From a virus: a stretch of 54,904 bases of DNA. A program made the position numbers and the translations under genes. The notes beneath the pieces were generated by a model. It made no database searches. It saw only the letters and a list, made by a program, of their open reading frames with translations, and had not been told where the DNA came from. Of this stretch, positions 35,841-44,496 are shown piece after piece. The stretch covers positions 1 to 54,904 of IMG/VR virus record IMGVR_UViG_3300036846_000162. The stretch is one strand, 5' to 3'. Position 1 is the first letter of the stretch. Each line of letters starts with the position of its first letter.

Positions 35841-36982
35841 TATCTTGGTTTAATTTTAAATGGTTCAAAATAATTGATTTGTCCATGCATGTTCAGCTTC
35901 ATATGCACAGGACTGTCTACCCACCTCGCATCTGCTACATGTAATGACCTGTAATTAGGATGCTGATTGTTCGTTAGGTCAATACCGAAATGTTTATCTA
36001 AGTTATACTTCTCATCATTAGGATTAAACATCGTGAGTAATATATGAGACTCTTCTGCTAGATTACCTGTATCCTTTACATCATCAGCAGTTGGAAATAT
36101 AGTATCTCCTGCAAACTTTATCCTATCTACATTGCTTACTCCTCTATTACTATGAGCTATGTTTATCATTGTAGCATTATATCCATTCACAAACTCTGTA
36201 CTATACTCTAACCATTTATCCAGATTATCCTTCATACTAATTCCTTTCTCTCTTATCATCTTCCTATAATGGTCTGTAATTACTACTGTCATTAAGTCTG
36301 GATTGTGCTCATTGAATGATACTACAACTTCCTTAGTAATCTCTTTACCCTTTTCATCTTGAGTCTTGAACTTCTCTGTTACCTCTGTACCATGCTGCTT
36401 GAAATAATGCTTAATAAAATTCCTTACTCCTGTTGGTGTACTTGATTTCTCTACAAATGTAACCTTTCCTGGTGACTTCAACTGTCCATTCTTATAGTAT
36501 TCTCCAAATATAGGTATTATCCTATCATTGTAAATACCTCTTAACATCTCCTTATGCTCATCATTCATCTTTACTATGCCTATGGTCTTTCCAAACTTGT
36601 CGAAGTGTAACTGTCTACCTGATAGATAATTATGAGACATTTGATACTCTACACCATCATACTCAAACTTAAATATCCCACAGTCTTTGAACATGAATAA
36701 TGCTGCTATCTTAAACTCCTTGCTTACTCTATCTATCTCATAGCTATTATATATCCAGTGTATGTTCTCCAGATTACCCTTGTCTTTCATGTACATATAC
36801 GGAGCTACTAGAAAGCAAAAATCTGCAAGAGCTGTCTTTCCTACCTTCTGTGCTGCTGCTAATCCTATGCTTGTCTTCTTCTGTAACCCATTGATTGCTC
36901 TGTTTAAATTTGGTAAGCCTGTGGATAATCCCATATTCTTACCTTCCTGACCTGCTTTGAATACCTCTACGAAATTACTCAT
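35840..36982 (-). CDS. DnaB-like (SF4) replicative helicase, 380 aa
   Basis: An N-terminal LSTGLPNLNRAINGL precedes Walker A AAQKVGKTA (43-51), as in DnaB/gp4 helicases that begin with their ATPase domain; LMTVVITDHYRKM near 240 fits Walker B. It unwinds DNA ahead of the polymerase. The usual N-terminal DnaB domain is absent, as in several phage helicases. Confidence 0.75.
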   Translation of the reverse strand: MSNFVEVFKAGQEGKNMGLSTGLPNLNRAINGLQKKTSIGLAAAQKVGKTALADFCFLVAPYMYMKDKGNLENIHWIYNSYEIDRVSKEFKIAALFMFKDCGIFKFEYDGVEYQMSHNYLSGRQLHFDKFGKTIGIVKMNDEHKEMLRGIYNDRIIPIFGEYYKNGQLKSPGKVTFVEKSSTPTGVRNFIKHYFKQHGTEVTEKFKTQDEKGKEITKEVVVSFNEHNPDLMTVVITDHYRKMIREKGISMKDNLDKWLEYSTEFVNGYNATMINIAHSNRGVSNVDRIKFAGDTIFPTADDVKDTGNLAEESHILLTMFNPNDEKYNLDKHFGIDLTNNQHPNYRSLHVADARWVDSPVHMKLNMHGQINYFEPFKIKPR

Positions 36983-36994
36983 ATAGTGTTTGTT

Positions 36995-37531
36995 TTAATC
37001 TATTACTTTTCCCCTAATATCTGTACCTCCTTTTTGTGTTTTCTTTTTCACCTTTTCACAATACTCTAATAAAGTGCTCTTCTCCATCTTTCCTACTCCA
37101 TCGAAGATGAACTTATGTGACTTCATTATGTACCCTCTGTCTGTGAACCTAAAATATAAATCCCTTGCAGCAAATATATCTTCTTTTGAGTACTCTGGAT
37201 ACTTGTAAAAGAACTTTTGCATACGTGAGATAGCATCTCTCCAACTACCCTCTCTTTCTATGTTTACTTTGCCAAACCCTTCTACCCAACCTTTTACCCA
37301 CATGAAATCTCCTTTCTCTGGTATGGTAAAAAGATCTACAGTCCAGGTATTTACACCTAGACCGTAGTCCTTTATAATAATCTTAGTTAGATTTATGGCA
37401 GAGATTACTTCCTCCGGTATAACCTTCTCAACATCCAGCCCAAAATACACTCCTAAGAGCATCAATAGACCTGCATCAACATCTATGTTGTGTTCCTTGA
37501 GTGTAGCTATTACCATCGGATTGATTTTCAT
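36995..37531 (-). CDS. Hypothetical replication-module protein, 178 aa
   Basis: Lys-rich with a hydrophobic first third (LLMLLGVYFGLDVEKV) and a charged C-terminal end. No motif recognised. It overlaps the next gene upstream by 4 bp and is followed by the helicase gene, so it may be a helicase loader or accessory factor; this is inference. Confidence 0.6.
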   Translation of the reverse strand: MKINPMVIATLKEHNIDVDAGLLMLLGVYFGLDVEKVIPEEVISAINLTKIIIKDYGLGVNTWTVDLFTIPEKGDFMWVKGWVEGFGKVNIEREGSWRDAISRMQKFFYKYPEYSKEDIFAARDLYFRFTDRGYIMKSHKFIFDGVGKMEKSTLLEYCEKVKKKTQKGGTDIRGKVID

Positions 37532-37833
37532 ACTACGATTTGTTTCTTTAAACTAATAAGATTGTTTACAGCCTTCCTTAATTCCTTTTGAACACCTGTA
37601 CCTTTGAGGCAAGCTTCAATCACCTTTAAGTTCTTGTCAAATGCCTCTACAAATTTCTCTTCGTTTACATCTAAGTCAACTTCCTCATCTCCGATGACTA
37701 TCCCATCTTGACAGTCATCGGCTTCTTTAAATGCTTCTTGTAAATCATCAAATACCTTTATTGCACCAGCCTCTGTGGTACATATCGCAGCATGTTCCCA
37801 TCCTCCATGCTTTTCAATCACAATAAATGACAA
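37528..37833 (-). CDS. Hypothetical acidic protein, 101 aa
   Basis: It begins MSFIVIEKHGGWEHAAICTT, has an acidic centre (DEEVDLDVNEEKF) and a helical end. The opening MxxIVIEK is similar to the MPYILIEK start of the 98-aa gene at 45.8 kb. Function unknown. Confidence 0.6.
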   Translation of the reverse strand: MSFIVIEKHGGWEHAAICTTEAGAIKVFDDLQEAFKEADDCQDGIVIGDEEVDLDVNEEKFVEAFDKNLKVIEACLKGTGVQKELRKAVNNLISLKKQIVV

Positions 37834-37867
37834 CTTTTACCTCCTTTTTATTTTAATTGTTAATTAA

Positions 37868-39244
37868 TTACCATCCTGCTGACTCTGCCACTACTTCTTC
37901 CTGATCTTGTAACAACTTAGCCTTCCCTTCCATTACATCCTGGTACCTGATATATCTTATCCTCTTGAGATTAAGACCTCTTATAGCCCTATTAGCCCAT
38001 TCCAAATCTACAGTATCTTCATATGCTAGTACTACAATCTCACCTGTATGACCTCTATAATACCGCAATATCCTACCTATCCTTTGAATGAAATGCAACT
38101 TCTTACTGTTAAGCTGCACTATAAAGGCTATGTCAATCTTTCCCAAATTCACGCCCTCATTAAGAGCTTCTACACATGACATCTGTCCTCTATCCTTTTC
38201 TACCCATTCAGCTATATCCACACTACCATTATATCCTGACATGATAAACTCATACTCTGCTACCTTCTCTGGATTGGTCTTATCTTTTGGCAGTATTGTA
38301 GGCTTTGAGAAGAACCTCTTACCACAAGTCTCTATAGCCTGCCTCTTATTAGCACAGAATATAAGAGTCTTTAAATGTTCAGGAACCTTAGCCGTCAACA
38401 TGTTTATTGCTGCTCTGGTCTTAGACTTAGCCTTATAGATAAACTGCATCCTCTGTATCCTGGCAAATGGCTTATTACTTGTCTGTGTTACCCTTGTAAG
38501 ATATAGATACTTACTAAGCTCTGTCTGATAGAAATAAGCTCCTGCCTTACCACTCTTAATATACTTTTCAGTATCATTGAGAGGCAATGTCACGATAGTG
38601 ATATTATAAGGAGATGCAATACCCATCATTACAGCTTGATCTAAATCTAGAGTATATACTGTCTTTATTCCTAAAGACCTTAATAGGTCTCTCTTCTCAT
38701 AGTTTTCAGGCTCTGTTGCAGTTAATACCAGTATATCATGTACAGGATTCTTATGAAAGTACTCCATATGTGTAGGAGTAATATTATGAGCTTCATCCAG
38801 TATTGTAAGAGCCGGATTAGTACCTACTAGATTGTTGATACTGTCATAGCACTCTGCTGCCATATAGCTCCATGCTTCTTCTTTATTCCATTGCCTAAAC
38901 TCATCTCTCCAGCCTATATCTCTTAGCCTAATAGTAGGCACAATGATATTTACTTTTGATTCTACTGAATAGCCTGTTGCTATATCAATACCAATCTTAG
39001 TCTTACCAACTCCTGTAGCAATATATACTGCTCCTTTTCTTCCTGCTAATACCCATGCTTCTATTGCTTCCTGTTGAATCTTATTCTTAATCCTACTGGT
39101 TATAGTCAATTCTTCTTCATCCGTAGTTAGGTCATAGAGTTCTTCTCTGATCTTTCCTATCTTCTCCGTATGATATTTGATTGTCTCCCTTCCTTGTAGT
39201 ATTATAGATAGTTCCAACAGCAGCTTTTCTTTACTGCTCTTCAT
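37868..39244 (-). CDS. SF2 helicase (DEAH-type), 458 aa
   Basis: Walker A IATGVGKT (75-82), DEAH (150-153), a TATEP motif III and QRIGRILRYYRG motif VI are all present. The two RecA lobes are compact, with little added sequence. The protein ends in EEVVAESAGW, close to the C-terminal tail of the candidate SSB. It probably remodels DNA in recombination or replication. Confidence 0.85.
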   Translation of the reverse strand: MKSSKEKLLLELSIILQGRETIKYHTEKIGKIREELYDLTTDEEELTITSRIKNKIQQEAIEAWVLAGRKGAVYIATGVGKTKIGIDIATGYSVESKVNIIVPTIRLRDIGWRDEFRQWNKEEAWSYMAAECYDSINNLVGTNPALTILDEAHNITPTHMEYFHKNPVHDILVLTATEPENYEKRDLLRSLGIKTVYTLDLDQAVMMGIASPYNITIVTLPLNDTEKYIKSGKAGAYFYQTELSKYLYLTRVTQTSNKPFARIQRMQFIYKAKSKTRAAINMLTAKVPEHLKTLIFCANKRQAIETCGKRFFSKPTILPKDKTNPEKVAEYEFIMSGYNGSVDIAEWVEKDRGQMSCVEALNEGVNLGKIDIAFIVQLNSKKLHFIQRIGRILRYYRGHTGEIVVLAYEDTVDLEWANRAIRGLNLKRIRYIRYQDVMEGKAKLLQDQEEVVAESAGW

Positions 39245-39461
39245 CCTGACCTCCTTCTGTTAATTGCTCTGGTTCATCTGCCTTCCATTCTTCAATCTTT
39301 CCTTCATAGATTGAATCATCAGGATTTAACTTGTAAGTAATACCGTTGGCTGCTGCATCTTCTTCAATGCTGCCTAGCAGTTGGTCCAATATCTGCTTAT
39401 ATGTATTACCTATGGCTACAATTTGTTCGCCTTCCTCTGTGACCTTTGTTAATGTAATCAT
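39231..39461 (-). CDS. Hypothetical protein, 76 aa, first gene after G7 element B
   Basis: An acidic small protein (MITLTKVTEEGEQIVAIGN...). AAAGGAGAAA upstream supports the start. The core of G7 element B lies 40 bp upstream, so this gene would head the 26-39.5 kb replication unit. It overlaps the SF2 helicase by 14 bp. Function unknown. Confidence 0.65.
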   Translation of the reverse strand: MITLTKVTEEGEQIVAIGNTYKQILDQLLGSIEEDAAANGITYKLNPDDSIYEGKIEEWKADEPEQLTEGGQDEEQ

Positions 39462-39495
39462 TATTTCTCCTTTTATTTTATATGTTATTCTTACT

Positions 39496-39525
39496 CGTTA
39501 ATTAGGGGGGGTTGATAGGATTAGC
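39496..39525 (-). promoter_or_regulatory. G7 element B (candidate phage RNAP promoter)
   Basis: + strand core TTAGGGGGGGTTGATAGG at 39502-39519, immediately after the stop of the 96-aa gene (39521) on the minus strand. It faces the helicase/primase/rII unit. Confidence 0.65.
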
Positions 39526-39811
39526 CTTCGGACTCCACAGGCTGTAACTCCTCTTTAGCTTTAATGAGTTTTATAAGTAGTCCGTTAGCTAAAGAAACAT
39601 CATTACGATATTTATCTCTTGTATCTTCAAAACCAGACTTCATTTTAAGATACTGTTCATCATCAGCTAATTTATCTTTTCCTACCATCCTTTCAAGACC
39701 TCCTATTATGAAGTCTAACATATGAGCTTTCTCATCCATCTCTGATGTAGCTCTTTTAAATATTCCGATAATCCTGATTAAGAACTCTGTTTCTTGTTCA
39801 TTTAGTTCCAT
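39521..39811 (-). CDS. Hypothetical coiled-coil protein, 96 aa
   Basis: It begins MELNEQETEFLIRIIGIFKR and is helical and charged throughout. A strongly folded non-coding segment lies just upstream (39.85-39.98 kb), which could act in its leader. An AAGGAG site precedes the ATG. Function unknown. Confidence 0.65.
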   Translation of the reverse strand: MELNEQETEFLIRIIGIFKRATSEMDEKAHMLDFIIGGLERMVGKDKLADDEQYLKMKSGFEDTRDKYRNDVSLANGLLIKLIKAKEELQPVESEG

Positions 39812-39848
39812 TGTTTTCTCCTTATTTTTATTTTGTTATTTAAAATTA

Positions 39849-39981
39849 CCTAACCAAAGGTAGTTCCCTCCCATCTGGAAGCAGTATTAGTAGGAATTAC
39901 CTGAAATTCATCAGAACCAAACTACCTTGTACGGTTAGGTTTTGCATAATGAATCTACCTGTAGAAACAGGTGGACTCCAC
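39849..39981. ncRNA. Compact structured leader-like RNA candidate
   Basis: The + strand sequence CCTAACC (39849-39855) pairs with GGTTAGG (39933-39939), and inside it AAGGTAGTT (39857-39865) pairs perfectly with AACTACCTT (39920-39928). A second hairpin ACCTG/CAGGT (39957-39972) lies beside it, next to GTGG/CCAC. On the minus strand this is the leader of the 39521-39811 gene, ~40 bases before its start. Candidate cis-regulatory RNA or RNase III target; no known riboswitch class is recognised. Confidence 0.5.
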
Positions 39982-40008
39982 CCGAAACTCTAAAACAACT
40001 AAAAAGAT

Positions 40009-40182
40009 TTACTTATCTCTGTGGTCTACATACGTAAACATACTAATAAGTCTTTCTGCCTCAAAGTCTGGTATCCATACAAGTCCACCAAACTTAGTTA
40101 AGAAATACTTACCATCCTCTGTATAGTACAGTAGGGTTAAACCTTCAGTTGTTAGTACAATGTACTGTTTCTTGACTCACAT
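40009..40182 (-). pseudogene. Short ORF interrupted by TGA at codon 2
   Basis: The frame read on the minus strand is ATG TGA followed by ~55 open codons (VKKQYIVLTTEGLTLLYY...) ending in TAA at 40009. The protein-like sequence has the look of a real gene, but its only ATG is followed at once by a stop and no good alternative start was seen. It may be a decayed gene, a gene with an unusual start, or a recoding case. Confidence 0.4.
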
Positions 40183-40199
40183 AGGTGTATATTTATTGA

Positions 40200-40607
40200 T
40201 TAATAATCTCCTGTTGCTCCTCCGCCTCCAGAGCTACCACCACCAAAGTCATCAAAGCCACCACTACTACTGCCTCCACTATCAAAGCCACCAAAGTTAC
40301 CACTATCACCACTATCATTTATAGCACTGTTCCAGATAGTAGTATCATTCCTTCTTCTTTCTTCCTCTTCGTCATCTTCTCTCTGCCTTCTCCTACGATC
40401 TTCTTCCTCCTGTTCTGCCTTCTTCATCCTGTCCTCTTCTTCCCTCCTTCGGTTAGCAAGTACCATATCACTGTACTTCTCAAAGAAAAACTTCTCATGT
40501 ACAAGTAATTTATCATACTCACTTGGGAGTATCTTTTCACTAATGTGATAGTGCTTGTTGGTAGCCACTGATTTAAAAGGTGACACACAAACATAATGTT
40601 CATCCAT
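40200..40607 (-). CDS. Low-complexity charged and Gly-rich protein, 135 aa
   Basis: An N-terminal domain of ~60 residues is followed by a very charged stretch (RRREEEDRMKKAEQEEEDRR) and then a Gly/Ser/Asp-rich end (GGFDSGGSSSGGF...GATGDY). The C-terminal half is surely disordered. Such charged and glycine-rich tails can drive condensates or bind multiple partners. It lies directly downstream of the DNA polymerase gene. Confidence 0.65.
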   Translation of the reverse strand: MDEHYVCVSPFKSVATNKHYHISEKILPSEYDKLLVHEKFFFEKYSDMVLANRRREEEDRMKKAEQEEEDRRRRQREDDEEEERRRNDTTIWNSAINDSGDSGNFGGFDSGGSSSGGFDDFGGGSSGGGGATGDY

Positions 40608-40622
40608 AGTTACCTCCTTGTT

Positions 40623-42545
40623 TTAATGTATTTCTGCATAATTGTTTCCGAAAGCGATACTGATAGCCAATGGTACATTGAGTTTAAGAGCAGCATTAGT
40701 CTTATTTATTGCTGTATTGAGTGCTGCGGTTACTGTCTCTCTACCTCCTGCTACTTTCCTTATAGGGAATATAACCTCATCATGAAATTGCCCACATAGC
40801 TTAGCTCCACTCTGCCTTACATATCTAACCCATGTATCAAAGCAATAAACTCCTGTACTTTGATTGAGTGTTGAAAACTTATCTTTCTCCTCTCTTAAAC
40901 TGAGCCAAAATTGACTGACGGGATTGTATAGCCACTTCTGCCCCATTACTGTCTTTACTTTACAACCATTAGCTACCTTCTTTACGGCATGGTTTCTCTT
41001 CCAATATACTGTATGGAATACACCTGCCTCTTTTAATGGTATATTTGCTGTTACTGATAACTTAGCTGGTCCTGCTCCGTATTTACAGGCATAATTTACC
41101 TTCTTTGCTTTGAGTCTTACCGGCTTCTGTGATACTCCCCTAGCTCCCTTAGTGCTATCATATAGCTTATGCTCCTCAACCTGCTTCTTTGTTAATAAGC
41201 CTGCTAATAGAGCTATATCTAAGTGTGGGTCAAATCCTGGGGTATTTAATTCCTCTACATACTTGGGATCGAAGAAGAATATGTAATGCCTTCCAGTTAA
41301 GTCTTCTAATCCTGACATATCAGAGCCACATAACTCATGGTCTTTAGTAGGAGCTATTAAACATTCCCTTATCTCCTGCCAATACTTCTTTGGTATCTGA
41401 GGCAGATTTACAATGGTCTTATGCTGAAATCTCAGTGTATTAGTAAAACCACGTATCTCTGCCTGTAGATAACCATCGGAGCTTGCATCTCTTATGAATC
41501 CCTTTAATAGTCCTATTCTATGCTTGAGTACACTATACTCTTCCAGATTGGCTAGATATGGATATGACTTAAACAGCTTCTTAATACTTGGACATACTCC
41601 ACTATCATCATCTGCCATTATCTGTGGTATAGGTCTCTGTACATACTTACCATGACCATCAGACTCCTTTACATACTTGAATGTCTCTGGTTTCCATCCT
41701 AGAGTATTTAACCACTCCTTTAACTGATCGGTAGAGTTAGGATTACCTGTAGACCTTGATGCCTCTATTCGTACATCCTGTATATGACATAATGGCAGAT
41801 TATTCCTGAGTAGTATTTCTTCCCACTTCTCACCTGCCTTTGATATTGTACCATCCTTCTTATAGTACCTACCATCTGGTTTGCTTACTGTCTTGTACTC
41901 TATCATTGTAGGCATTACTAGCTCTAGCTCAAATCTCTTTGCTTTGAGTTTCTCTTCAAGTGTTATTAGGTTTGTATGGCATTTTATCTCATCAAGTCTC
42001 CATCTCATTGCTTCTGCTTCTCTTGCACATTCCAGTTTATAGCTTAGGTACATCATTATCCTTAGCTTATCTGTACCATATAACTCTCTTAGATAGTTAC
42101 TCTGAGAATTGAATAGAGCTGTATTAATCCTTACATCTTCACTGCATCTAAATATGTAGGTCTCTATTGGTGAGTTTTCCCAATCTACTACTGGTGGCTT
42201 CTGTATATCAAAGTCCTTACCCCACTCTTCCAAACCATGTATTGTTCTCTTAGGATATAGATACCAGCTTAGCCCTAGAGTATCTATTAGCTTGGCTGTT
42301 ATCTTGATACCTAGTAACTTCTCTAGTAAAGGTATGTCATACCTAATGATGTTATGTCCTACTAATACTCCTTCTTCAATGAGGAAGTTAATCATCTCCT
42401 CTCTGCTAGTTATGTAACCTGTTCTTATCTCTATACCATTGTTGAACTTCTTGTAACACAGGCAATGTATCTTTGTTGCCTGCTTAGCTTTATGGGTTGC
42501 ATATAGCAACCCATCAGCTTCTATGTCTATTACTGAATAAATCAT
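40623..42545 (-). CDS. Family A DNA polymerase with 3'-5' exonuclease, 640 aa
   Basis: Exo I motif VIDIEADG (D7, E9). Polymerase motif A SDMSGLE (D409), motif B KKVNYACKYGAG (~481-492), motif C FHDEV (D589, E590). All catalytic carboxylates are present. It is the phage replicative polymerase. No intron or intein interrupts it. A free ORF with a large disordered tail follows. Confidence 0.92.
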   Translation of the reverse strand: MIYSVIDIEADGLLYATHKAKQATKIHCLCYKKFNNGIEIRTGYITSREEMINFLIEEGVLVGHNIIRYDIPLLEKLLGIKITAKLIDTLGLSWYLYPKRTIHGLEEWGKDFDIQKPPVVDWENSPIETYIFRCSEDVRINTALFNSQSNYLRELYGTDKLRIMMYLSYKLECAREAEAMRWRLDEIKCHTNLITLEEKLKAKRFELELVMPTMIEYKTVSKPDGRYYKKDGTISKAGEKWEEILLRNNLPLCHIQDVRIEASRSTGNPNSTDQLKEWLNTLGWKPETFKYVKESDGHGKYVQRPIPQIMADDDSGVCPSIKKLFKSYPYLANLEEYSVLKHRIGLLKGFIRDASSDGYLQAEIRGFTNTLRFQHKTIVNLPQIPKKYWQEIRECLIAPTKDHELCGSDMSGLEDLTGRHYIFFFDPKYVEELNTPGFDPHLDIALLAGLLTKKQVEEHKLYDSTKGARGVSQKPVRLKAKKVNYACKYGAGPAKLSVTANIPLKEAGVFHTVYWKRNHAVKKVANGCKVKTVMGQKWLYNPVSQFWLSLREEKDKFSTLNQSTGVYCFDTWVRYVRQSGAKLCGQFHDEVIFPIRKVAGGRETVTAALNTAINKTNAALKLNVPLAISIAFGNNYAEIH

Positions 42546-42563
42546 TAAGTAATATTTAATAGG

Positions 42564-42911
42564 TTAAGCATCTTGTAGCTCAAAGAACTGCATGTACCTT
42601 GCAAGTACATTATCAGGTATCTTTGTATGTCTTGATTTGAGGCTCTCCTTGAAGCCTACTACCTTGTCTATGAGTTCAACTCTTTTATGAGTCTCAATCT
42701 CTACCTGCCTTTTAAGCTGGTCAATCTGAGCCATCATCTGACCTGTTACTGAATTAGCATCTACCATGACTACATCAGATGCTACTTCTTGTGAGCTTGG
42801 CATAGCCAGTACTCTTTCTCTATACAAGTCCTCTGCTGCTATTGATATTAGAGCAGATATTGTACCGGCTATCATTTCCGTTGTGGTTTTAGTCTCATTT
42901 ACTCCTTCCAT
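42564..42911 (-). CDS. Hypothetical protein, 115 aa
   Basis: An N-terminal Thr/Ala-rich helix (TTEMIAGTISALISIAAEDL) is followed by a coiled-coil-like stretch (QIDQLKRQVEIETHKRVEL). Upstream of DNA polymerase in transcription order, so it could be a processivity or accessory factor, but no family is recognised. Confidence 0.6.
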   Translation of the reverse strand: MEGVNETKTTTEMIAGTISALISIAAEDLYRERVLAMPSSQEVASDVVMVDANSVTGQMMAQIDQLKRQVEIETHKRVELIDKVVGFKESLKSRHTKIPDNVLARYMQFFELQDA

Positions 42912-43083
42912 TGTTATTTGTTTTATTTGTTAATAATAAGATTGATATGCTAGGTACACTTACTACCACCATATAGAGCTTATTTTCCCTACTTGCTCTT
43001 GACCTCATTGATAATATGAGTAATAGGGCAATAAATATACTGAAAAAAGACCTAAAAAGCAAATTTTTCATTGATATGTGCAT
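42895..43083 (-). CDS. Two-helix small membrane protein, 62 aa
   Basis: Residues 12-26 (SFFSIFIALLLILSM) and ~37-51 (MVVVSVPSISILLLT) are hydrophobic, separated by a basic loop. It lies between the SF1 helicase and the 115-aa gene. Possibly a membrane-active early protein. The start overlaps nothing and no clear ribosome site was seen. Confidence 0.5.
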   Translation of the reverse strand: MHISMKNLLFRSFFSIFIALLLILSMRSRASRENKLYMVVVSVPSISILLLTNKTNNNGRSK

Positions 43084-43087
43084 AACT

Positions 43088-44413
43088 TTATTGTATGCCT
43101 TTTACGTTATTTAATATGACTAGGTCACTGGCTCTTGTTACTCCTGTGTACAGTAACCTCTGCTTATCACTCTCATCCCTACATAGGTTTATATCTCCTA
43201 TATTCATCACAGTAGACTTGTATGTACTACCCTGTGATTTATGTATGGTAATAGCGTGATTGTACTTAATGTCTGCAAACTGCTCTAAGAAGTAGTCTCT
43301 AGCATGATAATCCCAACCAAACTTAGCACAGTTCTCCTTTATGCTAGTAGATAGGTGCTTAAAGATAGCATCACTATGCTCATGTAATACCTTTACTGTA
43401 TCATTTATAACATAGTATTTCATCCTTATCCTATCTGTTGCCGTAATAGGCACACCGTCCTGAAAGATTGTATCATGTCTTGGAACATTGATATAACTTG
43501 TGATAATGGACAAATCTTCTACCTTAACTTCTTTGTTGGTATAATGTTCACCAAAAGGGGCATTAAATACGATAGTCTCCTCTTTCTCTATCCTCGCTGG
43601 TTTTCCATACCTCCTAGTTCTAACCGCTAGATTTATCTTGTCCACCACATTGTTAGTAAATGCAAGGTACTTTAGTGCATCAGTACCATTTACATCTGCA
43701 AGGTCGTCTATTATGACTGGCATATCATTGCTATACATATATCCTTTACCATCTATTAACCTTGGTGTGTTGAAGTATATCATATCTAAGTCATTAGACA
43801 AGTCTATTATAGGATTACCTGCCCCTTGTCTGATAATAGTCTTCAGCTTTACTTCAGGATAGTCCTTTACAAATACAGGACTGACCTTCTCCCCTACTGG
43901 TGGTAATTGCTTATCGTCACCTATGTAGAGTATAGGAAACTTCATTGCCTTGAGATAACCCTCTTGATACTCTTTTGCTTCAGGGTCTAACATATTACCT
44001 TCGATCTTACTCTCTAACATTGATGCCTCATCTATTACTGCAAACTTAGCTAAATCAAAGTCTTCTACCCTATCACCATAGAACTTGCCTCTTACGAAGC
44101 TATGCTGTCCACTCTGGCTATTGGTAATTCTCCTCATTCTGAGTGCACTGTGAATGGTCTTAAAAATGTAATTGCCATATACTTTAGACCTAAGTATAGC
44201 CAATGCTTTGTTTGTTGGTGCTGTAACAAATACCTGTCCATTATTATAATTGCGTAGTATTGCTGCTTCATGCTTAAAGTACTTTATAAGCTCATTAGAT
44301 AGATGAGTTTTACCAGTACCTGCAGAGCCTACTAATCTTACTCTTTTATGTCCTTCTTTGAATAGTCTTATGATTTCTCCATAAGCCCACTCTTGGTCAC
44401 CCATGAATGCCAT
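43088..44413 (-). CDS. SF1 helicase, RecD2/Dda-like, 441 aa
   Basis: Walker A GSAGTGKT (29-36), AVIDEAS (125-131), IGDDKQLPPV (164-173) and the C-terminal IHKSQGST...YTGVTRAS motifs V-VI are all present. The arrangement fits Dda/RecD/Pif1-type 5'-3' helicases in the UvrD_C_2 class. It likely helps replication initiation or fork restart. Confidence 0.88.
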   Translation of the reverse strand: MAFMGDQEWAYGEIIRLFKEGHKRVRLVGSAGTGKTHLSNELIKYFKHEAAILRNYNNGQVFVTAPTNKALAILRSKVYGNYIFKTIHSALRMRRITNSQSGQHSFVRGKFYGDRVEDFDLAKFAVIDEASMLESKIEGNMLDPEAKEYQEGYLKAMKFPILYIGDDKQLPPVGEKVSPVFVKDYPEVKLKTIIRQGAGNPIIDLSNDLDMIYFNTPRLIDGKGYMYSNDMPVIIDDLADVNGTDALKYLAFTNNVVDKINLAVRTRRYGKPARIEKEETIVFNAPFGEHYTNKEVKVEDLSIITSYINVPRHDTIFQDGVPITATDRIRMKYYVINDTVKVLHEHSDAIFKHLSTSIKENCAKFGWDYHARDYFLEQFADIKYNHAITIHKSQGSTYKSTVMNIGDINLCRDESDKQRLLYTGVTRASDLVILNNVKGIQ

Positions 44414-44433
44414 AGTTGTTGTATTTGTAGGTT

Positions 44434-44482
44434 AAAAAAAAAAAGAAGTAGCAAGCTATATTTCTATAACTTACTACTTCTA
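44434..44482 (-). terminator. Intrinsic terminator after the 229-aa gene
   Basis: On the minus strand a long AT-rich stem (GAAGTAGTAAGTTATA with TATAGCTTGCTACTTC) is followed by ten Ts, an obvious terminator that ends the 44497-45186 transcript. Confidence 0.8.
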
Positions 44483-44496
44483 TTATAGACTACGGA

